Shown here piece after piece: positions 9,632 to 21,252 of a stretch of DNA of 64,000 nt. The first letter of the stretch is position 1, and the number at the start of each line of letters is the position of its first letter. A model generated the notes under the pieces. It was not told where the DNA came from, did no database searches, and was given only the letters and a program-made list of their open reading frames with translations. Made by a program: the position numbers and the translations under genes. The stretch is from Ananas comosus. Its lineage: Eukaryota; Streptophyta; Magnoliopsida; Poales; Bromeliaceae. The DNA lies in the NCBI RefSeq assembly GCF_001540865.1, contig NC_033640.1:3851956-3915955 (forward strand), written 5' to 3'.

Positions 9632-12073
9632 TTATCCCCCTCTTAAAAGAAGTTTCGTCCCCGAAACTTGACCACGTACTCACCGTAATTGAATTCAGAC
9701 ATTGCTCCACCAATGCGGTAACACCTTTGAGTACTGGTCAGTCACAATTCCTTGAATTTGGATAGATCAACCTCCGAAGAAGGGAAGAATAAGACTGCGG
9801 TTCTACTCGAACAAAACGAGGGAAAACGTACCAACCCAAAATTTACGGACCAAAACTCCTCGGGATCAATACCATCCTATAACCTGCTGACAAAAATAGT
9901 CCCGTGACCAGGATTATCCGATCCCAACTTGCCAATTCTGAGATAATAAATCACCACTCAGAACACTAGGTCCATCAAACCTTGGTCCGCATAGCATTAG
10001 CCGACTCTACTATGTCGAGAGTTCACGTAGAAAAGTCACGGGACAACACCACTGGTCTGGCGTACATTTCCATAAGTTGAAAATGACACACACAGGCTAG
10101 CCAACAGCCAACCAGCTCACCACGAGCAATACGTACCGTTGTCCCCAAAACCCGAGTCAATAACACTCACCTTGGAGACCACAGTCTCCCACTAGTTGAC
10201 ACGCAAACTGCCAAAGTCGAACTTCTCTCAGAAAGAATCACCTGTGACAATCTACAGTCCTAGGTCCAAGACCTCACTTTCCACCTGACCAAAAGGTCCA
10301 AGACTGACAATACCAATTGAGCTGGACAATTTGTTCGCTCAATATTTCAATCAAATCAACACATGCTCCATGCAAGTCCATCACTTGATGCACAGGGTTG
10401 CCAATTGCCCTACGCAATATTACCCATCGGTGATGCTCAACACTTATCTCTACGAGACCCTGTCGCTGCCGTCCTACAAGGGACCCTAGCGATCGATGTT
10501 CCCAGCAATACCGAATACCTGTCTCATTGAGACCCAAGCGCACCTGTCACCTAAATAACCGGACAAGCATACAATATCGAGATTTGCACGATAAGCCGAG
10601 TCGCAAACCTTATACGCTATCACATACGATGACAATCAAAGCCAACAACCAGGCTCAAGTCACTCGACAACTGTGATTCCGAACTTCTCGACAAAAGGCC
10701 GAGACAACCAATCAAACAACCCTTTAGCTGTGGAAGGCATAACTAAAGAGCTACGAACACAAGACTCTAGCCAGAGTCAAAACCTTCTGCAGTGATGATG
10801 AATCAATTGCCCAAAACTTGCCAAGGAATAATCCAAGGCTCGATACGTGAGAAGTGACTAACACTCTAGCTTCCCACAAGACAATCTAGAGAAACATACC
10901 GACCGAATCCATGAGTCCCAAACGGGGAAAAGGGTATTTCGTCCCAACTTTCGACAGCACATTGTCTGCAGCCAATATACTTATCAAAAGAAAAGCGAAA
11001 TATCCAAAGATCCACTACCAACAACAAGTTGGAAGCACGACATGTCGAAGTATCAAGCCACCTCATACCTCTTTACTGAACCAAAAGTTCACAACCAAAA
11101 CCGTCGAAACGTCGACTTTGCAAGTTAACATTCGAAATCAGATCGAGGTTAAACCGACACACTGGGAGTTCCATAGCTTTCAACATCCAAATGCTGCCAG
11201 TGACACTAAGCCGCGAACTACCGAGACGGAGGCTTTAGGAAACGGTTTCTTTAACCAATTTCCGCACCACACCCGAGCTATACTCAAAGCTTCGAGAACT
11301 CCGACAATACCCTGGAGTATCTCGAGTCGAAACGAAACCTACCACAAACCACAGACTAACCACAACACACCAATTTAGGTGTTAAAATAACCGCATACGA
11401 TGTATGCATCAACAGAGATCTGGCAACAAAACTGTGCCTACTCAGTACTAGTACACGTCAATTTGACGAATGAACTAATTAAAGTTCAAAAGACCGAAAC
11501 CGCTTATTTCATCAGCAATCAAGGAAGGGAGGTAGGCGTCACAACCCTACCCATAGATCTGAGAAGGCCACACCAACGTTGCACTCGCCTAAACGGGTGC
11601 TAAGAAAACCTCAGGCTACATACTAGCAGCCCCACTGAAATTACGACCGTAACTGAACATAGTGTCATCTCCGTGGAGACGCTCGCAACAGCTCTCGTGT
11701 CCTAAATAGGGAGAGTGACCTGAACGCCGGCCGTTAGGACACTTGCCTAGGTTCAAAGATATTATCTGGCCCCTCGAGGCCCACCTGACAGGAGTGGGAA
11801 CACCCGGGGAACGTCGCCCCGCCACTCGACGTCCATATAAGTACACCGCCACTACTCCCGACTTAGACACCAGCTGGTGTAAAAATCGAAGAACGTATAT
11901 AAGATAACCATGCACTTCGAGTTTACCAAACTCGAATGCACACCGGGACTCAAACCCAAACCCCGCACTCACGTGCCTATACCGTAGGTCTTCCTATGGG
12001 TCAACCTAATCAATGGTTCAATTTTTATTTAACTTTTCAAAACAACCTGTGAACGGTGTTGTGGTTGTAACTT
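9632..12073 (-). other. Internal region of element E, no recognisable gene
   Basis: About 2.4 kb between polypurine tract and primer site. Neither strand shows gag zinc knuckles, a protease DTG, the RT aspartate motif, or integrase residues. The minus-strand sequence near 9640-9680 (AAGTTTCGGGGACGAAACTT) matches the tail of chromovirus-type elements such as C and D just before their 3' LTR, which supports a gypsy origin. Open frames at 10911-11378 (+) and 11616-11972 (-) show no family likeness. Confidence 0.5.
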
Positions 12074-12086
12074 GGCTCTGATACCA
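12074..12086 (-). other. Primer-binding site of element E (initiator Met tRNA type)
   Basis: The minus strand reads TGGTATCAGAGCC eight bases after the LTR end (…GTGACA, 12095). The same motif occurs in the sirevirus (17679) and in gypsy C and D (38087, 52797). Confidence 0.85.
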
Positions 12087-12094
12087 CTTTAATC

Positions 12095-15000
12095 TGTCAC
12101 GCCCCGGAGTTCCTTTTTAGTTTCAAAATACAGCGGAAGGGTCTAAATTTTTTTTTTTTTGAAAACCTGACCTCCGGGCTATGCCAAGTCCGACACAAAT
12201 ACAGGGAGTCCACTGTTCACACGGACAGAGTCTCCGCTGTATTTGCACGGCGTCGCACAAGTATAAGAGTATAACAAGGATACAACCACAATAAACGAAC
12301 ATACAACATCTAACCATTTATACATTCATACACCATTCACCACAGATTTACTTTCAGAGTTTGAACATAAATCCACAACTATCAGTTGAAATGTTTCTCC
12401 CCGGAAACTGGTTTTGAAATACCAAGTTATGAAAAACCACGAAAAAACCTTTTCAAAACTGTTTTCTATACGAAAACCTTTTTCTTTTTAAAACACGCTA
12501 CCACGAGGGGTAGAAAATCATTTGCAGTTTATAAAACCATAAATCCTTTATTACGAAATCCCGATTATTCAATGTAATAACAAAACTGAACCATATAAAT
12601 GTCTAAGTCATATCAACAGAAATAACGAAGGTAGCGACTAAAGTAAACAAATCGAACAAACCGGGTCAGAAGCTCTAACGACCGCTACGAACGTGTCTCA
12701 CCTCTCGTCTCAACCCTCACCGCCCGCAATACCTGAAAAATGATGGGGGAGGTGAGAAAATGTAGACATGTCTCCCCTCCCAATGGGTACCGCAAGCCGA
12801 CGAAGGCGAGGAGTACTCACCGGATCAGAAAGAGATAAATAAGGTCATGAGCAGATATAACGACTACAGTAGCAATAAAACTGAAAGGAAGGAAAACAAA
12901 AACAGAATACATAACTACCGCTACTATAACGAAGAACTGAATGCATACATGGATATCAAAACTATAGTAGTAAGACAACTGTAAAGAAAGACCTGTAAGT
13001 ATATATGCAACAACCGCTACTATAGCTATAAGCGTCAACCAGACGAGAAGTCCAAATATACCGAATCTGAAATCTATGCTCTATTGGTCCGCACGGCAGA
13101 CCTCAAGCCTGTGCTACTGCCACTCTACCTGTGTATAACCCAAAGTAGCCTACGGGCTCACAGGCTGCATATAACCCAAGGTAGCCTATGTGCTCACGGG
13201 TTGGCACACCCAACCACTTTTTCGGAAAAGAACACCCTCTTGCGGTGGATCAGACCACTGGTGTTCGTGAAATGCGAACGAGTTTCGGTTGATCAATGCT
13301 GATATGCTCAATGGCCAACCGTTGGCAACCAGCCGACAATCCTGCCCCTCAGGGCTCACCGACCGTATAGTCATCAACTAGTTCAACCGACCAAGTAGGT
13401 CCAACAACGATGCAACAAGTCGACCAAATGGATCATCGAACTGTAAGAAAACACATATACCGACCACTCAGGTCAACTAGGATGGAACAACTTAACATCC
13501 TCTCAAAAGTATGCATGTACTGCTCAATGTCAACTAAATGTGTACGCAAGAACCGACTGATAGGTCACAAGAGTGTATCAATATAATCCAGAACTACCGT
13601 CAGCCACTAGCCGACAATGCTACCCCTCAGGGTACACTGACCTCATAGGTCATCAAATGACAAGAGTCACGAACTGACTGACTAGGTCACAAACATGTCA
13701 AATAGTGGATATGAGTAAACTATAATCATCCGTCGGCAATTAACCGACAATCCCACCCCTCAGGGCATACCGACCGAATAGGTTACAGATACAAGATACA
13801 AGAACCGACCAACTAGGTCACTGATACGAAATACGAGAACCAACCAACCAGGTCACTGGTACAAAGTACGAGAACTGACCAACCAGGTCACAGGTATCAC
13901 ATATAGATAAACTACTCTACTCCTACACATGATACTAAGCATGGAAACATCTGAGTAGAGTATAATGGAAACAATATCGGTGCAAGGCTCTATATATATG
14001 CAATAATAACAACAGAAGGACAAAGGCAAGAGAATATCACCGAGCGTGCACCACTGTACCGACTTCGGATCTAAATACCCACCTGTAAGCATGTCGCGCC
14101 TGTCTCCTGACTGCGAAAGAATGTCAACCGGACCTAAGGAGGGTCCACTGGGTTAGAATCCAACCTATGATCATTGTACACTAATTCACAATCCCCACTA
14201 ACGAAACCACGGGAATCGATTTCCCAAAATCGATTACCGAACACGACGGAAGTCACGAAACCGCACCGGGACTCCGCCGGGACCCACTAACTGTCCCGGA
14301 ACTCACTGACACATGATATGAGTCGCCCGCTGCCACTAAACATCATTATCTATGGAACTTGGCAGCAAACACAAGGCCTCACATTGAAACGATTATCGTC
14401 GGCTAATCATTCCGATCCGGGTTCCCGGAAGTGTCGATTTTGACACCGGAATCCACCGTCGCTCACCCGTCATTTTCGAACCCCCGAAACGACGCGAGTG
14501 ACCAGCCAACAAGGCTCAGTGACACAACAAAACATCAGAGGCACCGTCGGAATAATTCCGAACCAAAAACGCGTTCCGTCGGCGGATTTTACCGACAAAC
14601 GCACTGGAAATCACTTTCCGATTTTCGCAAGGGCTTGGGGCCTTGAACAATCAGTCCAGAGGTCACCCACAGGCTGCACACGCTACCCACAGCGACCACA
14701 ACACAAACAATTGCATAAAAACCCTTCCGATTACAAGAAATCGCATTAGTTTATGCGATTTCCAGGGTTTTATGGCCCGATAGCGCAAACCGATGGTCAA
14801 TCAGCCAAGACGAGACACCTGCTGACAGGTCTTAGCGTGCCGGAGGCCATGCTCACCTTTCGGAGCACTGCCGGTCACTGTGGCAAGCGCACGAATGACA
14901 CGAAGATCAGCGGAACAACGTGCATAGTACATAAAGCGCTTCTAACACACAAACCAGGGCACCGTTGACCCCGACGGAGGTGAGCACGATGTTCAGTACG

Positions 15001-15110
15001 AAACAAGGATGATCGTGCTCACTTCCACATTCATCGGGGTGTCCTCGGATCACTGAAAAGGTGATCGAAAACTCTAAACTACAGTGCTGGAATTAAAAAT
15101 AATGCTTACA
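12095..15110 (-). repeat. 5' LTR of element E (about 3.0 kb)
   Basis: The minus-strand end GGGGCGTGACA is at 12095. The first roughly 1.2 kb aligns with the inverted copy at 20030-21252. It includes a run of T/A (12150-12160), then a conserved stretch with CACACGGA and GCACGGCGTCGCAC, and an array of ACCGACCAACTAGGTCA-like motifs. The upper boundary (TGTAAGC at 15110) was chosen by likeness to the other LTR start and is tentative. Confidence 0.6.
13380..13900. repeat. Degenerate motif array inside E LTR
   Basis: At least nine spaced copies of a motif like ACCGACCAACTAGGTCAC (13381, 13453, 13547, 13671, 13767, 13803, 13838, 13874 and others) alternate with a second motif like CCGACAATCCTACCCCTCAGGG (13334, 13611, 13749). 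The array also occurs, inverted, in the E LTR fragment near 20050-20200. Confidence 0.7.
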
Positions 15111-16239
15111 TGACCAATGAGAGCTAGGGCTGGCCGCCGGCGGCCGGACGGCATGCGGTCCGGCCGGGGAAGGGTGCGACCGGTCGAAGGGGTCCGGGGT
15201 AGGTGCTGGCCGGTGGCAGGAGGCGGCCGGTGGTGTGGCGGAGGAGATCAAACTGCGGCTTGCTCTCGGGTTCCACGTGTCCTCGGCGGCCGGAGGAGCT
15301 CGAGGTGACGGTGATCCTTCGCCGGAGACCGAGGGGAAGGTGATGCGCTCGACAGTGGGCGGCGGCGGTGCTCGAAAGCCAAGGAGGCTCGGCCTCGGTC
15401 CGTACGGTGCACAAGTGGCGGCCGGTGGTCCACGGGGATGGCCGGGATGGCGAGCGGGAGGTCGCCGGAGGTGCTAGGAGGGCGGCGCGGCCGGCGGGAA
15501 GCGGCGGCGTCGCGTGGAGGCAAAGATCACCCAAGCTCGGTCTGGGTGACCGTGGTTGGCCGCATGGAGGCTAGGGCGGCGCAGGCGGCGCACGGGGATG
15601 GCCGGGGACGCGCACCGGAGGTCGCTGGAGGCCGGAGGAAGTCGTGGCAGCCGATCTAGGGCGGCTCCAACAAGCGGGCCCCGAGTTGAAGTCAGCTCGG
15701 CCTGGGTTGGCCCAGGCTGGCCGCAGCTTGTGCAGGCGATTTCGGCGGCGTGCGCTGACGGCGGGGACGGCCGGTGATGGGACTCTAGGTTCACGACTCT
15801 AGGTTCAATTAATTGGCAATGAGTGGTGAGTTGCTGGACATGTTCTAACCTATTGAGGTATTGTGGCAAGAATAGCCTAGAAAACAAAGTGAATGAGAAG
15901 TAACGAACCCAATGGTTCATTGTGGCATCGAGGCGAGTGGCTAGTATGGCTAGACGTTCCCAAAGTGGGAATTGGATCATACTCACATGAGTCTTGGCTT
16001 GAGGGCGGTAGCTCTCCCTCAAGCGGTGCATTCCGGAACTGACACCACTGGAAGAGAGGTCCCAGAAGACGGTCCCTCGGGTAGCAGTGCTTGGAGCCTC
16101 CCCGGATGATAGGGATTTTGGGTTGTGAGTCAGCGTAAACCAGGGGCACCTCGTGATGCTTGATTAGAAAAAAGCCATGTGAATTTTACATCATGCATGC
16201 ATATGTATCATACATGAGATTATATATCTGCTGACTATC
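15111..16239. other. Unassigned block, strongly GC-rich at 15117-15780
   Basis: The first 660 bp are very rich in GGC/CCG and open in several frames on both strands, as expected from base composition alone. The remaining 450 bp are ordinary. No protein family is recognisable and the composition differs sharply from both sides. It could be the flank into which element E inserted, part of another LTR leader, or a gene fragment. Confidence 0.4.
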
Positions 16240-16424
16240 TGTCACGCCCCGAGCCCGCTACCAATTTGGTCCGGTTCGGGCGCGTCGAACAGACGCCGGA
16301 CGGACAGCACCTCCCCTGTCCGCCCAAGGCTAAACAACGCGATCGTGTACGACAAGTGCCCAGGAAAACAACTTGAATACATACACGATAAAACAACAAT
16401 AGCGAGAGCACAGCCAGTGCTAAA
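16240..16424 (-). mobile_element. Fragment of LTR family F
   Basis: The sequence from TGTCACGCCCCG at 16240 matches the reverse complement of the end of the solo LTR at 35064-37764. The shared blocks are CTACCAATTTGG, a CGGCGCG-rich stretch, ACAGCACCTCCC, and GTCCGCCCAAGGCT followed by AACAAC. It is cut at 16424 by the sirevirus 5' LTR. Confidence 0.7.
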
Positions 16425-17676
16425 TGTTAAAAATTTTCTAGGTTGGCGGATTTCGTAAAGTCGAATGGAGTCTTGAAGAGTTGATCGCAAAGGTTTGAAG
16501 AGAAGATTCAATTTGAAGAGCAAAGACTCATTTGGAAAGTTCGGCACCTCAGGTATGAAGAATAGATCATTTTTGGTGAATTTATCTAATTACAATAAGT
16601 TTAGAATACTTGGATTGCAATAGAAAACACAAACTGAGGTTTTCAATGTGCTGGGACCGGTCCCCTGAGATAGGAGACCGGTTCCCGAGAGTTCTCTCTG
16701 CGTGAAAGACTAATGCAACCGGTCTCCTGATCTGAGGGACCGGTCTCCTGGTTGGTGCAACCGGTCTCTGGCATGAGAGACCGGTTCCCGAACGTTGGGA
16801 TTTTTGACTCGCAGAGAGAGACCGGTCTCTAGCATGAGAGACCGGTTCCCGAACGTTGTGTTTTCTGTCACGTAGCGAAGGACCGGTCTCCCATCCAAGG
16901 CACCGGTCTCTGACAGACCGGTCTCCTCGAGAGGACTGGTCCCTGAGGACGACACCAGTTTTTAAAATAGACTTTTTGCAATCCTAGTCTACTTCTAAGT
17001 CTTCTAAACCTATAAATAAGCCATGGGGGTCATCATATGAGAAGAGGTTTTGAATTTCTACTGTTCTAAAACCCTAGAAACTTGTTTTCACATTCTTATG
17101 ATTTTATTCATATAACAAGTTTCATCTAATCAACGATCGACTTGATTCTTAAGTTTTAACTCGAGATTTTCTTCGAGAATCAAGTAGATGTTTGATTAGA
17201 AGGTGAACCCTCATTGCTTATGGGATTTTAAGTCTTAATCACTACGAATCATCAATTCTACAAACTCCGAAAGGAGGTTTGGCGCGTGGATCTCGCGTGA
17301 AGCCGAGGATTTGGTGGACGCTTCGAGGAGTTGAGGCGTTGATGCGGCAAGGAGTTGCAGCGAGGTCGATTTGAGAATTCCTATCGATCGAGGACCGGCG
17401 AAGACCATCAACAACGGGAATTCGGTAAATTGAGTCATGTGTTTTGGTTAAATCACTTGTATTCAAGTTTTCTTAGTGAATTTTCTTCGCGTGATCGGTC
17501 CCGTGGGTTTTTCACTCCGGATTGGAGTTTTCCCACGTTAAAATCTCGGTGTGCTGTTTTTATTTTCCGCTATCTCTTTTATTTACATCGAGAGTTTTTG
17601 TTTTTGCCATTTTACACCTATTCACTCCCCTCTAGGTGTTATTTACCTTTTAGATCCTCGAGATCCATATCTTACA
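16425..17676 (+). repeat. Sirevirus 5' LTR
   Basis: 1252 bp, TGTTAAAAATTTTCTAGG … CTTACA. It carries an array of ACCGGT palindromes at 16650-16945 and a TATA box CTATAAATA at 17010-17018, and aligns with 8229-9442. Confidence 0.9.
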
Positions 17677-17678
17677 AG

Positions 17679-17690
17679 TGGTATCAGAGC
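17679..17690 (+). other. Sirevirus primer-binding site
   Basis: TGGTATCAGAGC two bases after the LTR end. It is complementary to the 3' end of plant initiator Met tRNA and marks the start of minus-strand cDNA synthesis. Confidence 0.95.
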
Positions 17691-17708
17691 GGGTATAGGT
17701 TGTAAATC

Positions 17709-20029
17709 ATGGCTGAGGGCGGTAACATCAATCGACCCCCTCTCTTCGATGGCACTAATTACGCTTATTGAAAAGTCCGTATGAGGGCGTTTCTTATTGC
17801 CATCGATGAGCGGATATGGTAAGCCATTAAATTCGGGTGGAAACATCCCACCGAAGTTGTCGAGAATGTTACCGATCCGAAACCTAGAAATAAATGGACG
17901 AAAGAGAAAAACGAACTATCTTCGTTCAACGGAAAGGGTATCAATGCTTTATTTAATGCTTTAAATCAAACTGAATTTTCTCGTGTCTCGGCGTATGAAA
18001 CCGCCAAAGAAATTTGGGACACTTTACAAGTTACACACGAGGGTACAAGCTTGGTAAAGATTCAAAAATTACAAATACTTACTAGTAGATTTGATTCTAT
18101 TCGTATGGAAGAACATGAATCTTTTACCGAGTATTATACTCGTTTGCAAGACATTGTAAACACGTGTGCTAACTTAGGCGAGAAGATTCCGAACTCCAAA
18201 ATTGTTAGAAAAATTTTGAGAACCCTTCCCGAACGGTTTCGTCCTAAGGTTGCGGCCATTGAAACGGTAAAACATCCGGATGAACTAAAAGTAGAAGAAT
18301 TAGTTGGTACTCTTCAAACTTATGAGATGACTTTTTCTTCTAATTCGTCTTCTTCCAAGTCTTCTTCTAAAGCTTCAGGTATGGCCTTAAAATCAACAAA
18401 AGGAGATGACATGACTACTTCATCGGACTCGGAATCGGATCAAACTTTGGAGGAGTTTGAAAAACAATTGGCTCTTCTAACGAAGAAGTTCCTTCGGAAC
18501 TTTAGAAAGAAGTTTCCTCCAAAGTCTACTTCCTCAAAGTCGAGCAAATATAAAGGGAGTTCTTCTTCATCTTTCTTTTCTAAGAATAAAAAATCCGAAA
18601 GCTAGAGAAAGATTTTTCTAAAGAGAAGAAAAGTAATGAAGGTCAAATCCAATGCTATAAGTGTAGAGGATTTGGTCATATTGCTTCGGATATGGTTGCC
18701 GCATACCATCAATTGGTTGTCGAGTCGAAGAAGGTAGCAAAGCACAATAAAAAATTGTGGCGTAGATTATATGATTTGGAACAAGAGAATACAAGATTAG
18801 AGTTGTCGACAAAAAGTCTTGAGCAAGAAAAAGAGGGTTTGACTAAGGCTTACAATTCTTTGCTTGACAAGTGTGCATTGCTTGAAAAGAAAAATGAATC
18901 ATATGAAGAAAATATCAATTTCCTTACCAAGCAATACACGGTAGCTAGAGAAGCAAATATGGATTTCATCAAGACGATTATCCAACTCAAATCGGATTTA
19001 AATCAATTTTCGTCTAGCTCTAGCAAACTTGACAAGATGCTCGGACTTGGTCAAACAAATAAATTTGGACTTGGATACGAACGGACATATGTTGATCAAG
19101 CAATGAAGAAAGATGACGAACATTTGACAAAAGCGGTTCCTAAGCTTTATGGTAAGTTCGTCCCTCCTAAAAACACTTTGGTTAACAAAACTTGTCATCT
19201 TTGTGGTGTTTTAGGACATATAAAGAAATTTTGCAAACAAAAGGGTATGACCTTGAATCAAAGAACATCATTAATGCCAACGAAGAATGATCCTAAATCA
19301 AAAGGGAAGTCAACTTGGACTCCAAAGAAAGATGATCATAAGAAGAAACAAACATGGACACCAAAGAAGAATGCTCCGAAATCAAAGGCAAAACAAGCTT
19401 AGAAACCAAAGAAGGAGGATCTGAAGAAGAAGTTAACTCAAATCGTCGACAAGCCACGATCACCAAAAGCAAGTGAACTGATGCAACCCAAAACACGTAA
19501 GGTCTGGGTGCGCAAAGGTGAACTCTTCCCATGCCTTGTCATTCACACTTCGCTTCATGCTTACGATAATACTTCTTGGTATCTGGATAGTGGTTGTTCC
19601 CGTCACATGACCGGTGATAAAAATTGGTTTACTTCTTTAAATAAAATCTCCGGAGGACTTATTGTTTTTGGAGACGGTCGGTCGTCAAAAATCATCGGAA
19701 AAAGAACAGTTACTATCTCAGATGGCCCTACTTTGAATGATGTTTTTTATGTTGAGGGGCTTAAATCAAATCTCGTAAGCATAAGCCAATTGTGTGATGA
19801 TGGGTATTCTGTGAAATTTTCTGATAAAGAATGTCATGTGACTCGCGATGATAATCTTTTCTTAAAAGGCGTTAAATCTCAGAATAACTGTTATATAGTT
19901 CCTAGTTCTTCAACTGAACATTGTAACCTAGCGTCATTAGAGACTGAAACTTTATGGCATGAACAACTAGGTCACATGAACTTTAAGGAACTATCTAACA
20001 TCATGAGCAGAAGTAGAGCAGGTTTGTGA
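17709..20029 (+). pseudogene. Sirevirus gag-protease-pre-integrase, decayed
   Basis: Starts ATG at 17709 (MAEGGNINRPPLFDGTNYAY), 19 bp after the primer site. The capsid region (UBN2/retrotrans_gag type) runs to about 18350. A Ser/Lys-rich linker is followed by a zinc knuckle CYKCRGFGHIASD (18650-18690), a coiled-coil stretch, and a second knuckle CHLCGVLGHIKKFC (about 19193-19234). The aspartic protease motif WYLDSGCSRHMTGD lies at about 19578-19620, then the GAG_pre-integrase motif LWHEQLGHMNFKELSN. Damage includes TGA at 17768-17770 in place of an expected Trp, an in-frame TAA near 17821, a frame change near 18600, and TAG at 19400-19402. The second CCHC knuckle is a reported sirevirus trait. 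Not functional as it stands. Confidence 0.85.
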
Positions 20030-21252
20030 TTACATGTTAGATCTATGATCTAGTCGGTTGGTTTCTTTGTACCTTGCATTATGACCTATTCGGTCGGTTC
20101 ACTACATTTGAAATTGTAACCTACTTGGTCGGTTAGACTACTTGGTAACCTATGCGGTCGGTATACCCTGAGGGGTAGGATTGTTGGTTAGTTGTCGACG
20201 GTTGGCTATTGAGCATAACAGCATCGATCGTCTCTACTCGTTCGCATTTCACGAACATCAGTGGTCTGATCCACCGCAGGCGGGTGTTCTTTTCCCGAAA
20301 AGTGGTTGGACATGCCAACCCATGAGCCCGGCGGCCTAGGCTGGGTTATATGCAGGTAGAGTGGCAGTGGCACAGGCCTGAGGTCTACGGACCGATATGG
20401 CAGGTTTCTGATTGGGTACTTTTGGACTTATTGTCCGGTTGATGCATGCATACAGTAGCGATAGTGATTCATATATATATCTCGTTTCATTATTTATCAG
20501 TGCTACTATATTACCATTATCCATACTTATAGTTATCCTCCTTGGCTGGTGATGACCCCTTGCCCTCGTCGGCTTGCGGTACCTACTGAGAGGGGAGACA
20601 TGTGTACATATTCTCACCCCCCACACCCCTTTCAGGTGACGTCGTGGGTCCGAGTTGGGACGGTGCGTGAGGGGTGCAGCTAGTGATCGATTAGAGCTAT
20701 CGACCCGGTGAACTTGGTTTAATTCTTAACTCGCTTCTCAAATAATTAACTTAGTATTTATGGTTCAATTGGTTTCATGTTATTTGGATAAATGTGATTT
20801 TGTGATTGTATTAAAAGAACTTATGGATTTCTTAGGAGATGAAAATGATTTTCTACCCATCGTGGTAGCGTGTTTTAAAAGAAAAGGTTTCCGTATGGAA
20901 AACGGTTTTAAAAAGATTTTTCTTGATTTTCATGACTATTAGTGTTTTAAAATGAGTTTCTGGGTAGGAAACATTTTAAACTAATAGATGTGAATTTATG
21001 ATTATCTGTGATGGAATGAATGGTAAATGTGATGTGCTAAATGTATGTGTATGTTCATACTGTTGTTCTTGTATCTTGTACTTGTGCGACGCCGTGCAAA
21101 TGCAGGGGAGACTCTATCCGTGTGAACAGTAAATTTTCTGTATTTGTGGCGGATTTGACATACTCTAGGGTCAAGGTTTTCAAAAAAAAAAAAAAAGTTT
21201 GGGCACTTCCGCATTAGGCTTTAAATCCAAAAAGAGACCCCGGGGCGTGACA
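20030..21252 (+). mobile_element. E-family LTR fragment, inverted relative to element E
   Basis: It ends CGGGGCGTGACA at 21252 and aligns, reverse-complemented, with the first roughly 1.2 kb of the LTR at 12095-15110. No primer site follows, so it is a 3' LTR end or solo LTR. Its left end is replaced by the sirevirus gag-pol break. Confidence 0.75.

Larger units (their letters stand above)
9443..15110 (-). mobile_element. Non-autonomous gypsy-like LTR element E, 3' LTR truncated
   Basis: Read on the minus strand: LTR from 15110 (TGTAAGC…) to 12095 (…CGTGACA), primer site TGGTATCAGAGCC at 12086-12074, an internal region, a polypurine tract near 9650-9632 (AAGAGGGGGATAA), and the start of a second LTR (TGTAAGGACTG) at 9631. 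That LTR is cut at 9443 by the sirevirus LTR end. Only about 2.4 kb separates primer site and polypurine tract, and no gag or pol motif is visible there. This fits a large non-autonomous (LARD-like) derivative of a gypsy element. The first bases of the two LTRs are only moderately alike, so the 15110 boundary is less sure than the others. Confidence 0.6.
16425..20029 (+). mobile_element. Sirevirus-type copia element, 5' part
   Basis: A 5' LTR, primer site and decayed gag, protease and pre-integrase region. It stops abruptly at about 20029, where an E LTR fragment begins. The break falls just after the GAG_pre-integrase motif, while the other sirevirus part begins close to the same place in pol, so the two are nearly complementary. 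Their LTRs are clearly related but not identical, so they could be one old rearranged element or two copies. Confidence 0.85.

Noticed and set aside
10911..11378. 155-codon plus-strand frame in element E
   Set aside because: It is oriented against the element. It has no likeness to gag, pol or a host protein, and its composition matches the surrounding non-coding DNA.
15117..15777. Many overlapping open frames in the GC-rich block
   Set aside because: High GC removes stop codons in all frames. The translations are Arg/Pro/Gly-rich without any recognisable domain.
17679..17690. tRNA-like sequence near the LTR ends
   Set aside because: Only the 12-13 nt primer-binding complement is present, with no cloverleaf, so it is not a tRNA gene.
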